A stretch of DNA of 64,000 nucleotides from Ahaetulla prasina (Eukaryota; Chordata; Lepidosauria; Squamata; Colubridae), in the NCBI RefSeq assembly GCF_028640845.1, contig NC_080543.1, positions 93,609,825 through 93,673,824 on the forward strand, in the 5' to 3' direction. This document shows, piece by piece, positions 32,455 through 43,488 of the stretch (position 1 is its first letter; each line of letters starts with the position of its first letter). A model generated the notes under the pieces. The model did no database searches. It saw only the letters and a program-made list of their open reading frames with translations, and was not told the origin of the DNA. A program made the translations under genes and the position numbers.

Positions 32455-33801
32455 GCTTTGAAGTAGCTATTTTTAAGTATCTTTATGCATATGAATCAAT
32501 ATGGAACTGTTACTTTTGAAGCTGTTAACTTTCCATGATAGTTTGTGGATGTTAATTAACACAGTGGAAGATATATCAAAGCTAACTTGTAAATATATTA
32601 CTTCATGGAACTTAATTAAAATTTCAATTAAGATATATTTGTATCTGGATGTTTAAGGAAATAACACATCATCTACAAATATATTTATTACCGATGTTTT
32701 GTTTTATATTAACTCCTTCAGTATTCATATTCTTCCTAATCTTCTGAGCTAAAATGTACTGTATGTAATGAAATCAAATACATAATGAGAGCCGGCATCT
32801 TTTTTGGCTCCATTTATTTGAAAGACATTCACGTTTAATCCATTAGTGCTAATTATTGCTGGTGGTGTTGAATATAACTGATTAATTATGCTGATGAAGT
32901 GTTCAAATCCCATTTCTAATTAAAAAAACAACAACTTTACACTCTATTAAATATTTTAAAGACATTTGAAGATATCAGAGAAGTCATAGGGTAATTCTGT
33001 CATCTTTACTATAATTCACTATATTTAGTATTTTCTGATGGAATCTATTATATTTACATTGTAAATACCTATATTGACCAAAAAAAGTATAGTCACTTAA
33101 AATGTATTTAATCTATTTACCAACAAGGCAGTAATTTTTAAACTGATTTACAGTAATATAGGCTTATATGATGACATGTTAAAGATGTTTGTTGGGTTTA
33201 GGAATAAGCAGAAGTTGGATGTGTTAGCAAGAGGCAGGAACTCGATAATATTATAATATTATGAAGATTTTTTTTAAAAAAATATCCTTGTAATATTCCA
33301 ATCTAAAACTATTTATATCTACAGCACTGCCATTTTAAACTGATTTCTATTATTTCTTATTTCACCTAATGAGTTTCTGATCTCATTATCCTCAGAATTG
33401 TTAGATGTATAAATAAAGATTATTCTATAAGTACATTTTGCATGCAATTTTACTTAGACGAAGATTCTTATTAATTAAATATTCCAAGTTATTTTTATTC
33501 CTAACTTCAGAAGCTAGTAATTTTGGAATGTGATTTCTGAATTTTTAGTATCTACAATTCATAAGAATTCCTGTTGACATCTTCACTATCTCAGGTTAAT
33601 AACTCTTTATATATTGAAATTAGGTCAGCAACAGCAGCATTTTCACTGTCTTATGTTTCTTTTATATCCCTTATTTCAGGTTATAAAATATTAAAGATAA
33701 TTGCAAAGCACAATTACCTTTAAATATTTTATAGGATGAGGGCAATGTTTAATTATTTGATTTCTTTCTATAGCCTGCTGTGCTATATTTCCCTATGTCT
33801 C
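32455..33801 (+). other. OCA2 intronic sequence, nothing recognised
   Basis: Very AT-rich, without recognised repeats or coding sequence. Confidence 0.4.
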
Positions 33802-33809
33802 TTCTAGAG

Positions 33810-33914
33810 CAGTGTTTCTCATCTTGGCCACTTGAAGATGTGTGGATTTCAACTCCCAGAATTCTGGGAATTGAAATCCACACATCTTCAAGTGGCCTAG
33901 GTTGAGAAACACTG
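33810..33914. mobile_element. 105-bp perfect-style foldback MITE
   Basis: Arms CAGTGTTTCTCATCTTGGCC and GGCCTAGGTTGAGAAACACTG are joined through a CCCAGAATTCTGGG centre. TTCTAGAG flanks both sides (33802-33809 and 33915-33922), a perfect 8-bp duplication. Confidence 0.93.
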
Positions 33915-34020
33915 TTCTAGAGAATTCCCTATTTCTTTGGAGGAGGTTTGTGGAAGGGAATGCAAGAGGGAGGCCATAATTGCTTGAAATTTCCCAGACT
34001 TGGACATTTTTTGGCTAAAG

Positions 34021-34146
34021 CAGCCTTTCTCAACCTTGGCAAGTTTAAAATGTGTGGACTTCAACTCTCAGAATTCCCTATAAAGCTTAGGGGTTTTGGA
34101 AGTTTAAGTCCACATGTCTTAAAGTTGCCAAGATTGAGAAACACTA
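34021..34146. mobile_element. 126-bp foldback MITE, diverged copy
   Basis: Starts CAGCCTTTCTCAACCTTGGC and ends GCCAAGATTGAGAAACACTA. Flanked by GGCTAAAG (34013-34020) and AGCTAAAG (34147-34154). Related to 33810-33914, only about 100 bp away. Confidence 0.87.
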
Positions 34147-34288
34147 AGCTAAAGGATGGACATATATGAAATAAATTGACATATATATTTCAATTACTCG
34201 GTGATGGAGAAATATATTAGAGATAATCCTCACTTGATGGCCATTTCTAGTCTAAGCTAGTCTAAACTAGTCTAAACGTCTGATTAAT

Positions 34289-34632
34289 GAAAAGAAGGGG
34301 TGACATGATAGCAGTGTTCTGATATCTCAGGAGTTGCCACAAAGAAGAGGGAGTCAAGCTATTCTCCAAAGCACCTCAGGGCAGGACAAGAAGCAATAGG
34401 TGGGAACCAATCAATGAGAGAAAAAATCTAGAACTAAGAAGAAATTTCCTGACAGAACAATTAACCAGTGGAATAACTTACCTCCAGAAGTTGTGAATTA
34501 TTCAACACTGGAAGTTTTAAAGAAGAGATTGGACAATTAGTTGTCTGAAATGATATATGGTTTCCTCTCTGAGCAGCGAGTTGGACTAGAAAACCTCCAA
34601 GGTCTCTTCCAACTCTTTTATTCTATTCTATA
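34289..34632 (+). mobile_element. CR1 LINE 3' fragment, + strand, with ATTCT tail
   Basis: Diverged CR1 C-terminus (GDMIAVF, LRSCHKEEGVKLFSKAP, ERKNLELRRNFLTEQ), then the 3' UTR GTTGGACTAGAAAACCTCCA and TTCTATTCTATAT. The terminal ATTCT run fits snake-type tail repeats. Confidence 0.8.
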
Positions 34633-34654
34633 TACCATAATTGGAATTTTGAAA

Positions 34655-35065
34655 TTTTGGTTGGTAAGTCATTGTGATCATCTAAGCTGGTTATCATGTG
34701 ATGCAACTTGATTTTATGACTATTTTTACAATAGCTGTACAGTGAGTCACCATGATTGTTAAATGAACCATGTAGTCATTAATCAAATTGTGTGGTCATC
34801 AAGCAAATTCACCATATCCAATGAGAATTTTTGCTGTTTTCTGTCAGAAAATGTCAAAAATGTTGTAAATTGTGATCACGTGACTGTGAAACATAAGTGG
34901 TCATAAGAAGGAGCCTGTGGCCAAGCACTCAAAATGCAATTGCTCCAGTGTGGGTTTGGAGGGTGGGGAAGCAGTTGTAACGTCATGTCATAACTTTTTT
35001 TGAGTCTGTTGTAACTTTGAATGATCATTAAGTAATTGGTCATTAAGCTAAGACTACCTGTACTA
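34655..35065. repeat. Diverged DNA-transposon-like repeat ending ACTACCTGTA
   Basis: Contains TTGTAACTTTGAATGATCAT, AAGCTAAGACTACCTGTACT and GTGATCACGTGACTGTGAAA. It resembles a widespread squamate repeat whose end reads TACAGGTAGTCC in reverse. Only this end is recognisable. A TCACGTGA octamer lies at 34876-34883. Confidence 0.4.
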
Positions 35066-37577
35066 TATTATGTTGATAAATAGCATCTAACCTCTACTAA
35101 TGAAACTTATATAAAACAAAATCCTATTTTCTCTTATCAAATGGTTTGTCGTATCAAGCTGGTCTAAATATTCAGATTAAATTTATCTACCATTCAGATA
35201 ATTTCACAGCCCAGTGATGGAGAGGCTGATCTACTCACATTGTTCATATAGTGACCTAATCACAGAATTTTGTACCCTTTGACTGGAACTCATGTGAATC
35301 CATTTGCCACTTTGTCATGTATTATGTCTCAAAAGCACAAGAGAAGAGAAAAGTCTCTACAAAAAGCCACATATTTCTGTTAGTAAGTATATCACACTTT
35401 TAAAAAAATGAACAAAGCTGGAGAATGTTTCCTTGGCTGCTGCATAGGATTTTGAAAAGTATTACCACCCATCAACATCTAATCTTGTCATTTTTTCCTT
35501 TGGTTTTCAAAATAACTTTAGGAGCAAATACCAGGTACGGTATATTAAAAAAATGCTGCTCCAAAGCAGTCTAAAAGAATTAAGATCCTCATATCTGTAT
35601 TAAATAAACATTAGTTCAAAATTAAGTAGAGTATATAATAGTGCCATTATGTTTTATGATTTGGATTGTATCCAACTAATGATTCATATATTGTTTGAAG
35701 TTTATGAAAGCAACTCTTGGAATGAAGTCTCTTTAATTATGTTGTTTGGTGTCATCCACCATGCCATGTTACATACATATTCTTCAGATTTGGTACTTAA
35801 ATATATGGAAAGAAAGAAAGTGAACTTTGTTCTGTAGCCTTCTAAGATTGGAACTACGATAATACACTATGAGCAATTTTATCCGCGGTAGTGCTGATTT
35901 AATTGCTTAATCTTTCTGTGTCTTATATGTGCTTGAGCACAAAACCATCAATTTCTTGTTGCAAAAGGATCTATTACTAAATAATTGTAAAAGGTAAACT
36001 CATGGACGGGATCTTGGAGAAACAATTCAGAAACTGCTACAACAGCAAAATGTGCAAAAATATACTTCGAGCCCAAGAAACAAGGAAAATGTTAGGAAGG
36101 AACTCAGACTGATCCCCTCTGATTCCCTGAGGTAAAAAAGGGAGGGAAGGAAAAACACAGGTTTGCAATTCTGTTACTCTGTTATTCTGTTAAGGTTCTA
36201 CAACAATTACTTGTCTCACTGAAGTATATAGTTCTAGTCATCTTGAGGCGCTTCCTCATCTTGACAGCCTTGATGGGCTGACATTCTTCATATAACGATC
36301 TAAGGCAACATATTGACTGAATATCTGGAATATGTCACTTGTTGCCTTTATTTTAATTTTACTATACATGATTTTTATAATTTTATGCATTTTTATTCAC
36401 TTACTATTTTGCCTGTCTATTAAAGCTATTTTACAATTACAGCTATTGTAACTGTACCCAATTGCCTTTAATAATCTGCTTAACCATAATGTCATTCCAC
36501 AAATGAGTCTTAGAAGAAGCCCTCTGCATATGTTTCATTAAGTTCTCTTTCTGCATGTCTTTCTCTATTCTTGCCTTCAGTTGGGGAAGGATGGGGTATC
36601 TGTAGGGTTGGAGGAAGAAGTGTGATTTATCTCCTGGCAGCTGGCGCTCTTGTATATTTCTTAAGTAATACATATTTTAGTACAAGCTGCAGCTACTAAG
36701 AACAGCTGAAAACTTTTGATGGGGCTAGAGAAATCTATCTGAAAACAAATTAAATTTCTATTGTAAAAATGCCAATATCTGTATCAACTTGCAAGGCATA
36801 TAGAACTTGTACAAAACAGAATATCTGTTTTCATGTACACAGAGTTATGCGTTCCTACAGATCTGAAAATATATCATACATTTGATAAATTACATTTCCA
36901 TACAATAGGAGATGCATCAAAAGCTCCCTTGGTGCCCAGGAATAATGCTTCAGACATGATGTTTTGTTAAAAGATACTCTCCCTGTGAATTTTAAGCCTT
37001 TTCTTTTAGCTAAGCCATTTTCTAAATTTGGTACAGCACAAATGTTTCAAGATGAATAAGAAGTTCCTAAACTGAGATTAAAGAGAAAACCAGAAAGATC
37101 AATTTCTGTATCTGGCTAGTTGCTTCCTTTTATAACATGGGAGCAATTTTCTTGAAATAAGAGTACCCTTTATGTCGTAAATTTCAGTGTAATCATAAGG
37201 GAGGGAAAAAAATGTCCAACAAGATTAAAATCAAAGTGTTAGAAGTCCTCACATCATATACATGAAAGCAAATATTTTTTTCCAGGTCTTACTGATAATC
37301 AGTTTATTTGGCTTCTTATATTCTCAATTTAGTGCTTGTTGTCCAGTAGTTTGACAACAGAACAATATTTACAGATCTGTTACAGTTTTTACCTTGCAAA
37401 TAATATTGAGATCTAAGAGTGGCACCCTGATGAACTTTTGTTCCTTATAAAGTACCTTGATAAAAAGATGAATTGTATTGAAGAAAGCACAGAAAAGAAT
37501 GCTTAAGCTTCCTTACTCACTAATTTTCCTTTGGTTGCTCCTTATTCCACCTGATTCAAAACTTCAAAACATCTAAT
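35066..37577 (+). other. OCA2 intronic sequence, nothing recognised
   Basis: AT-rich unique-looking DNA. Open frames at 35649-35837 and 36443-36673 show no recognisable domain. Confidence 0.4.
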
Positions 37578-37585
37578 ACTTAGTA

Positions 37586-37781
37586 CAGTGGTTCCCAACC
37601 TTTTCTTGTTTGAGGCACAACCTTTTCTTGTTTGAGGCACCCTTGGAAAGCCTTTCAAAAGTTCCCGGCACCCTTATAAGGAAATAGATATTTAAAATCT
37701 CCGTAGCTCAAAAGTTCCCGGCACCCTCAAAAGATCTCACGGCACCCCTTAGTGCCGCGGCACACTGGTTGGGAACCACTG
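37586..37781. mobile_element. 196-bp hAT MITE with perfect target duplication
   Basis: Ends CAGTGGTTCCCAACC and GGTTGGGAACCACTG, perfect 15-bp inverted repeats, flanked by ACTTAGTA at 37578-37585 and 37782-37789. A 22-bp block (TTTTCTTGTTTGAGGCAC core) is tandemly duplicated near its left end, and AAAGTTCCCGGCACCCT occurs twice. Confidence 0.93.
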
Positions 37782-37789
37782 ACTTAGTA

Positions 37790-38426
37790 CTTCTGTTTAG
37801 GTCTCTGCAGAGCTGGAAACTCACAAAACCTGAAGATAAATCGTTGTGAGTTCTTTTGATTATTATGAAACTATAACATCTGAACCTGTAGCCTCTGGTT
37901 TTCTTCTCTTTAACATCCCCTTCCAGGGCTGTATTACGTAGGATTTGTTTCTAAGACACAAGTCCCTCTTCTACAGAAGAACATAAATAGAACACTTTTA
38001 TGTTTGTTTTCAACAATAAATCCCCTATTTTCACCATATTGGCAGAACCAATAGTTCAAACACAAAGGGGAGTATTTATTTGAGAATTATGAAAACAAAT
38101 AACTGACCCATCATTTCCAAAGCTAAACTCAGCTTTAGCAAGTGTGAAAGGGCCAAAGAAAACTCTAATAATCCAGAAAGATTGCACTGAGTCTTGGTAC
38201 AGTAAAGATATCCCATTAAAACTTAGTCAGCATTCCAATTCCATGAGAGTAATGAAAAAAGTGGACAAATCCAAGCATTAAAAAATGCAGACGTCACATA
38301 TGGCCCACAAACTCTCTTTGCATCTCTCAGCTGAATTTTTTGCACCTTTGAATTAATTCATCTTTTCCCGAATATCTCTTTTGTTGGATGGGACAAAGTA
38401 TGTGCCACCCCCTTTCCTCCCATTGA
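37790..38426 (+). other. OCA2 intronic sequence, nothing recognised
   Basis: No recognised repeat or coding sequence. Confidence 0.4.
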
Positions 38427-38434
38427 TCTTAGAG

Positions 38435-38630
38435 TAATGGTCCCCAACATTTTTGGCTGTATGAACCAGCAATGGTGATGGTGGCAGTGGAAAGGGATGG
38501 TTTTGTGTATGTAACCTAAACCCTCACATGTGCAAATAAAGCTCCACAGACTCTCCAGCTGCTTGTGTAGCTCATTTCCCAATGGGCTGCAGCCCAATAC
38601 TGGTCTGCAGCCCAGGACTGGGGACCCCTG
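38435..38630. mobile_element. 196-bp hAT MITE
   Basis: Ends TAATGGTCCCCAACA and GACTGGGGACCCCTG, flanked by TCTTAGAG at 38427-38434 and 38631-38638 (perfect 8 bp). Related to 27932-28126 (both end GGGGACCC.TG). The minus-strand frame over it is not a gene. Confidence 0.88.
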
Positions 38631-38638
38631 TCTTAGAG

Positions 38639-39935
38639 ACTTCAAAGGGTGAAATAGGTTTCTTCAATCTCACAGGTGCTTAAGCACATTTCATTCTTGC
38701 CTTGAAGAATGGCAGTTCAGGTGGCATCACCTTGTCAAGCTTCTCTGCGTGGCCTGTTCCACTCACATACTTAATATTAGAATGTATAACTTGTCTTTTT
38801 TGTTTTTTGGCTTTCCTCAGTTTCTGTTTGAATGTCAAGTTGTCTAACATATTTTAAAAGGTCCATCTGGCAAGGAAGAGATCTTATTTCTTAATTCATT
38901 GACAGTCCTAATTCATCTTGTTAACAAAGCTGGCTTTGAAGGAAAGTGCACTTCAAAAGATCTAATAGATGATTAATGTTTCTGCAAATGAAATGTGCTT
39001 TCCTTACTTTAACTTGCCATTCTGCATCTTAATATATAGTGTATTGTTTCCAGCTGACAGAATTTGGCACCTAGGCCATTCAGGAATGATTTGAGAACTT
39101 GAGAATAATAAGAGTCATAGAGCTAATAATTTCTATGGAGCCACTATGACATTTTCCTCTTTTGACTTTGCACTAGGGAAATGCAAATAACAACAATTCT
39201 TCAATCTGGGGAAAAAAATATTTTATCAAACAAGAACCTGAATCAAAGCTTTTCCCACAGATAACACTTGGGTAGGATGAGCTCTGAAATAATGAGAAAT
39301 TGCTTCAGTTTAATATACATTTAAAAATTTATTTAATAATTTTGTATGGCAGAGATCTGGACTTTTTTGTGTATAAACCTTTTTAATGTCCTTGATATTT
39401 TTTTTAAAGTCCAAGGTCAACCATAGGAACATCTCCACAATCAACAAAACCCTTCTAAGCTTATTAGTGTCCAATCTCCTTCTTTATTTCTGGGACTTGC
39501 ATTTTTTTCTTTCTGGTAGGTTGAAAATTTGCAATTGACTTTGTCTTGACTTCTTCCTGTGTCCCAGCCCACAAGATGATGTAAGATGGGTAAGAGGAAA
39601 TATATGCTGGATCAAGCTGAATTTAGTAGTAAATTGGCTGAGTTGCTTAAACTTTAAACACTGTCTTCCTGGGCTTTTGTCCAAGTATTATTGACTAGCT
39701 CAACAAATTAAAATGTCAGTATTTACATCCATTTATTTATTGCTTTTCCTGTGAAATCTTTTCCTTCTGGAGAGATTTGTATGCTCCTAAATTGCAGTAT
39801 CTCACATTTAAATGTATATTAGAGATAGGCCCCTGCATCTGCTTCTATCTGACCATTTGTTTATTCAACAGTCTATTATTTTGCTCTCATCTTTGACAGT
39901 ATGTATTTGAATTGCTTGTTAAAGACAATGATTTC
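38639..39935 (+). other. OCA2 intronic sequence, nothing recognised
   Basis: No recognised repeat or coding sequence. Confidence 0.4.
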
Positions 39936-39939
39936 ATTG

Positions 39940-40140
39940 TAGAATCATAGGATGGACTAACAGAATTACTGAAAGAGAATACTGAGGCAACTGAGTTCAA
40001 TCCCTGCTCAATGCAGGAATATACATGAAAGTAACACAGACAGATGGCTGACTGGCCACCACCTGAACACATCATACATTGAAGGGAAGCCCAGCAATTT
40101 ATTAACCATCCATTGTTGAATTGCTCTTAGTCTTACAAAT
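39940..40140 (-). mobile_element. Old CR1 LINE 3' fragment
   Basis: AGAATCATAGGATGGACTAA, GAGTTCAATCCCTGCTCAAT and CAGATGGCTGACTGGCCACC resemble the CR1 3' end in its minus orientation. Strongly diverged. Confidence 0.5.
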
Positions 40141-40255
40141 ATATGTGTTCTTTCATAACTAAAACCCAGTATTTCATATTTTTTCTATGAAAAGAGAGAA
40201 CCAGTCTTGATTTTTATATGATATTTAATATATATTGGGAATATATATCAATATA

Positions 40256-40304
40256 ATAATACAATACAATACAATACAATACAATACAATATAATAATAT
40301 AATA
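40256..40304 (+). repeat. (AATAC)n microsatellite
   Basis: Pentamer ACAAT/AATAC repeated about seven times within an AT-rich block. Confidence 0.9.
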
Positions 40305-40940
40305 TTGACAGTAGTATCAACTCCCCCCAACAGTTGGCTTTTCTCAAAGTTAAATTTATACAGCTCCTTCTATTTGTCAGAAGTATTTAGTGTATTTTTG
40401 GGAAAGACTCAGGAGCAAATAGGATCAGTAAGAAAGTTCCATTTTTTTTTTGGTGTAATTTTTGCTTATCACAGCTTTGTGTGGGACTCCTTCTCAGAAG
40501 ATGAATATATGGTTAGTTGATGATATTAATTATATCAAGCTTTAAGAAAAACTGTAGTCTTGAGATTTAAATGTATCTAAGTTAATTATAAAACAGGTTT
40601 TGGTAATATTTCTTTACTAAGAGCTTTTCCTTACTACTTAGTTAAAGCAGTCTATATGCTTCCTTGAGGCAGCTGGTGACAGCATGATATTTGCAGTTTC
40701 ATCTACCAGTTCCCATTCTGCCTGGTATCATTTGTTCTGGAATGGTACTGACATAGGGTGTGTTGGGCACATTAACCAAAGCACTGGGTTAAGCTGCCTT
40801 TATCTTTTCTCAATGTCACTAATTAGTAGAAAACAGACAGCTAAACTCTTGTGTTAATCATCTGTAAAAAACAAAACAAAAAAACAAACCATCCACTGTG
40901 GAACAGAACTGTTGTAATTTGTGGATGATTTAGACAAGTG

Positions 40941-41168
40941 GTTATTAGTTGCAAAGTAGTGTCTGACCCATGGACAACATTCCTCCAGGCCTTTCTATAT
41001 CATCATCCCCCCCCAGTCTATTTAAGCTCACACCGGCTGCTTCAGTGACTCCATCCAGCCACCTTGTTCTCTGTCGTCCCCTTCTTCTTTTGCCCTCAAT
41101 CATTCCCAGCATTAGGCTCTTCTCCAGTGAGTCCTTCTTTCTCATTAGGTGGCCAAAGTATTTGAGTT
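40941..41168 (-). mobile_element. BovB (RTE) LINE 3' fragment, second copy
   Basis: The minus-strand frame reads MRKKDSLEKSLMLGMIEGKR and RRGRQRTRWLDGVTEAAGVS, the BovB C-terminus. GACAAGTG before (40933-40940) and after (41169-41176) may be its target duplication. Confidence 0.85.
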
Positions 41169-41176
41169 GACAAGTG

Positions 41177-42245
41177 ATTAGATACAGGGATATAGTTGTC
41201 TGTTACTGATCTTGAGACAACTGATAAGTGGGGTGTGGCTGCACAGTGAAACAGCCCATAGATAAGGTATCTTTTGTGAGGTGTCAAGGACTTCTCAGAA
41301 AACAAGAGAGGTGGCCTAATCTGATCAATCCATGACTGGCTCATCCCATCCCATGCAGATCTTTGTATACCATTATATACAGGACTGTGTCATCACCAAT
41401 ATGGAATGGGAAGTGTGGCAGATTATCATCAGTGGAAAATAAAATCAGAATGGATACTTTAAATCTCTGGTCATAGCTGAGGTGGGGATGAAGGCACTAT
41501 CAGAGGAATATGACAGAATAAAAAGGTAGCCAGTTCACATTCGTATCATGGTTTGATATATGTGACAAAAGGCCGTCTAAGCAGATCATTTCAGATACTA
41601 ATCTAAAATTAAGACTGCAATAAGTAAATGTTTACAAAAAGAATTTATGTTAAAATGTTTAAATATAATTTGCAGTAAGATGACAACGATACTTTTAAAA
41701 AAAGCAACTGGACCATCTGCCTGATACAGTAGGTAGAAATACTGTAGAAACTGTTATTCCTAGAAAAAAATTGTTAAATCAAGATTCATTAAAAAGTCAA
41801 CAAAAACATTTATGCTGGAATAAGTGCCTGGAAGCAATATAATGTTACATATAATGATTATAACTTTGTGGGTAAAGACTGAACATAGTACACATGTATT
41901 TTTCTATAAAAATCATACAGTAGACATTAATATGGTAAAAATATTAAAATTTGATGATACACAAATTAAGTATGCACAAATGTACAAAATAAAAATTTAT
42001 CTAGGTGGGTGGTCGGTGTGTGTGCATAGGAATATGTATGTCATGCAGAGACCTATGCATACTATATACAGAAATATATTTAATCTCAATGTTGTTCTTT
42101 TATTTAAAAGTATGATTCCATCATAATTATAGCTTAAACTTACAATGTGCATACATAGAAATAGTTAACTTAAATTGTGTTGTTATTCCTGTTAGACTGT
42201 ACCTTAATACAAAGAATGCTGTGGGAATTGGAGTCTTTAGTAAAA
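41177..42245 (+). other. OCA2 intronic sequence, nothing recognised
   Basis: AT-rich. The 100-codon frame at 41824-42126 has no recognisable domain and AT-driven composition. Confidence 0.4.
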
Positions 42246-42254
42246 TCTATTGTG

Positions 42255-42430
42255 TAGTTGAGGTGTCTATGGAGAATCTCAGTCATCCAGATCATGGTTG
42301 TCCCAAAGGTGCTTTTGTTCAACTGCAGAAGCTTCTTGAATGAGAAGTGAAATGTCTTCAAGGAAAAACAAAATTCAGTTGCCTTTTGAAAAAGTACCTT
42401 TGATATTTTTTAACAACTTGTTTAAGGCAT
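42255..42430 (+). repeat. Repeat with hammerhead-like core, perhaps Penelope-related
   Basis: Reads GAGGTGTCTATGGAGAATCT, AGTCATCCAGATCATGGTTG, CCCAAAGGTGCTTTTGTTCA and AAGCTTCTTGAATGAGAAGT, followed by GAAATGTCTTCAAGG. This is a common fish/reptile repeat. TGAATGAGAAGTGAAATGTC (from 42337) looks like a decayed hammerhead ribozyme core, which normally contains CTGATGAG and GAAAC. Family assignment tentative. Confidence 0.4.
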
Positions 42431-43029
42431 CTGGTTTTCCCACTGAATTCTCCAGTCCTAAAATAATAATAAAAAAAAAAAGAATGATAAGATTTGTCTT
42501 TAGATATGCTGGGTGTTGATGTGCTGGAGTGGCACATACAACCCAAGGGTTGTAGATTGTCAACCTTTTAAAAACAGGATTGTAGACTCTGCTTGCAAAA
42601 TGTGAGAGTTACTTATTGTACAAAAGTTGTTTGATGGATCCTTGAAGCCACAGAGATAAAACCATGTGTACGTGTGATGAAAAATCTAAGCTACAAATGT
42701 CAAGTTGATATGCAGTGAATGAATTATGTCTTGATATTCTTTTTCATAGTTTCTTCCTCCAGCAATATTTAGTTTCATAAGAACAAAGAGAATTTTTTAA
42801 AAAAATTAATGATTTGACTGAGGAAGAAAATGTGTTACCATGTTACCATCTGTTACCATCATCTATTCTGTTTATTCGTTTATTAAGGAAGTGAATCTCC
42901 AAAGAGATCAAGGCAAGATTTCAGGGCAGATACAGAAGAGAGACATTTGCATTAAGACAAATATACTATGAATATGCTAGAGATATCTGAAATTATTTAG
43001 TGAGAATGGCTCTAATCATAATCTTGTCC

Positions 43030-43192
43030 TTGTACACCATTCAGTCGTGTCTGACCCTTGGCCATCTATGGATCAGCACTATTCACGCTTCCCTGTCTCT
43101 CACTGCCTCCTTCAAATCTGCCATAGTCATCCCGGTGTCATCCTTTATAGTGTCCAGCCACTGGGTGTTAGGACTTTTCCCCAAGTAGTGCA
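43030..43192 (-). mobile_element. BovB/RTE-like LINE fragment
   Basis: CACCATTCAGTCGTGTCTGA, CCATCTATGGATCAGCACTA and CTTCCCTGTCTCTCACTGCC match the divergent BovB 3' end in minus orientation. Very short and diverged. Confidence 0.6.
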
Positions 43193-43488
43193 ATTTCCAG
43201 CTAACATATCATAAAATTAATTCAGAGAATCTACAATATACTTCCATCAGATTATTTGTTATACTATCCAATTGTGTTCTGCAAACACGTTGGAATCATA
43301 GTTTTCTGTGCCTTAATTTTTAACTTCACTGATATCTGCTGGATATATTCATTTTGGATGAGCTCTGCAAATGTTAATTTCATAGCAAGATCATATGATT
43401 CACCAGCTGTGGTTTCCAATATTATAATCAATGTTTTGGTTTGCTTTTAAAGTTATGTCTCAAAGTGAAATTCATCAGACTTCAGCTT

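Noticed and set aside
32168..32461. Cys/His-rich frames on both strands
   Set aside because: They are translations of a TG/CA-rich hAT MITE with perfect target duplications.
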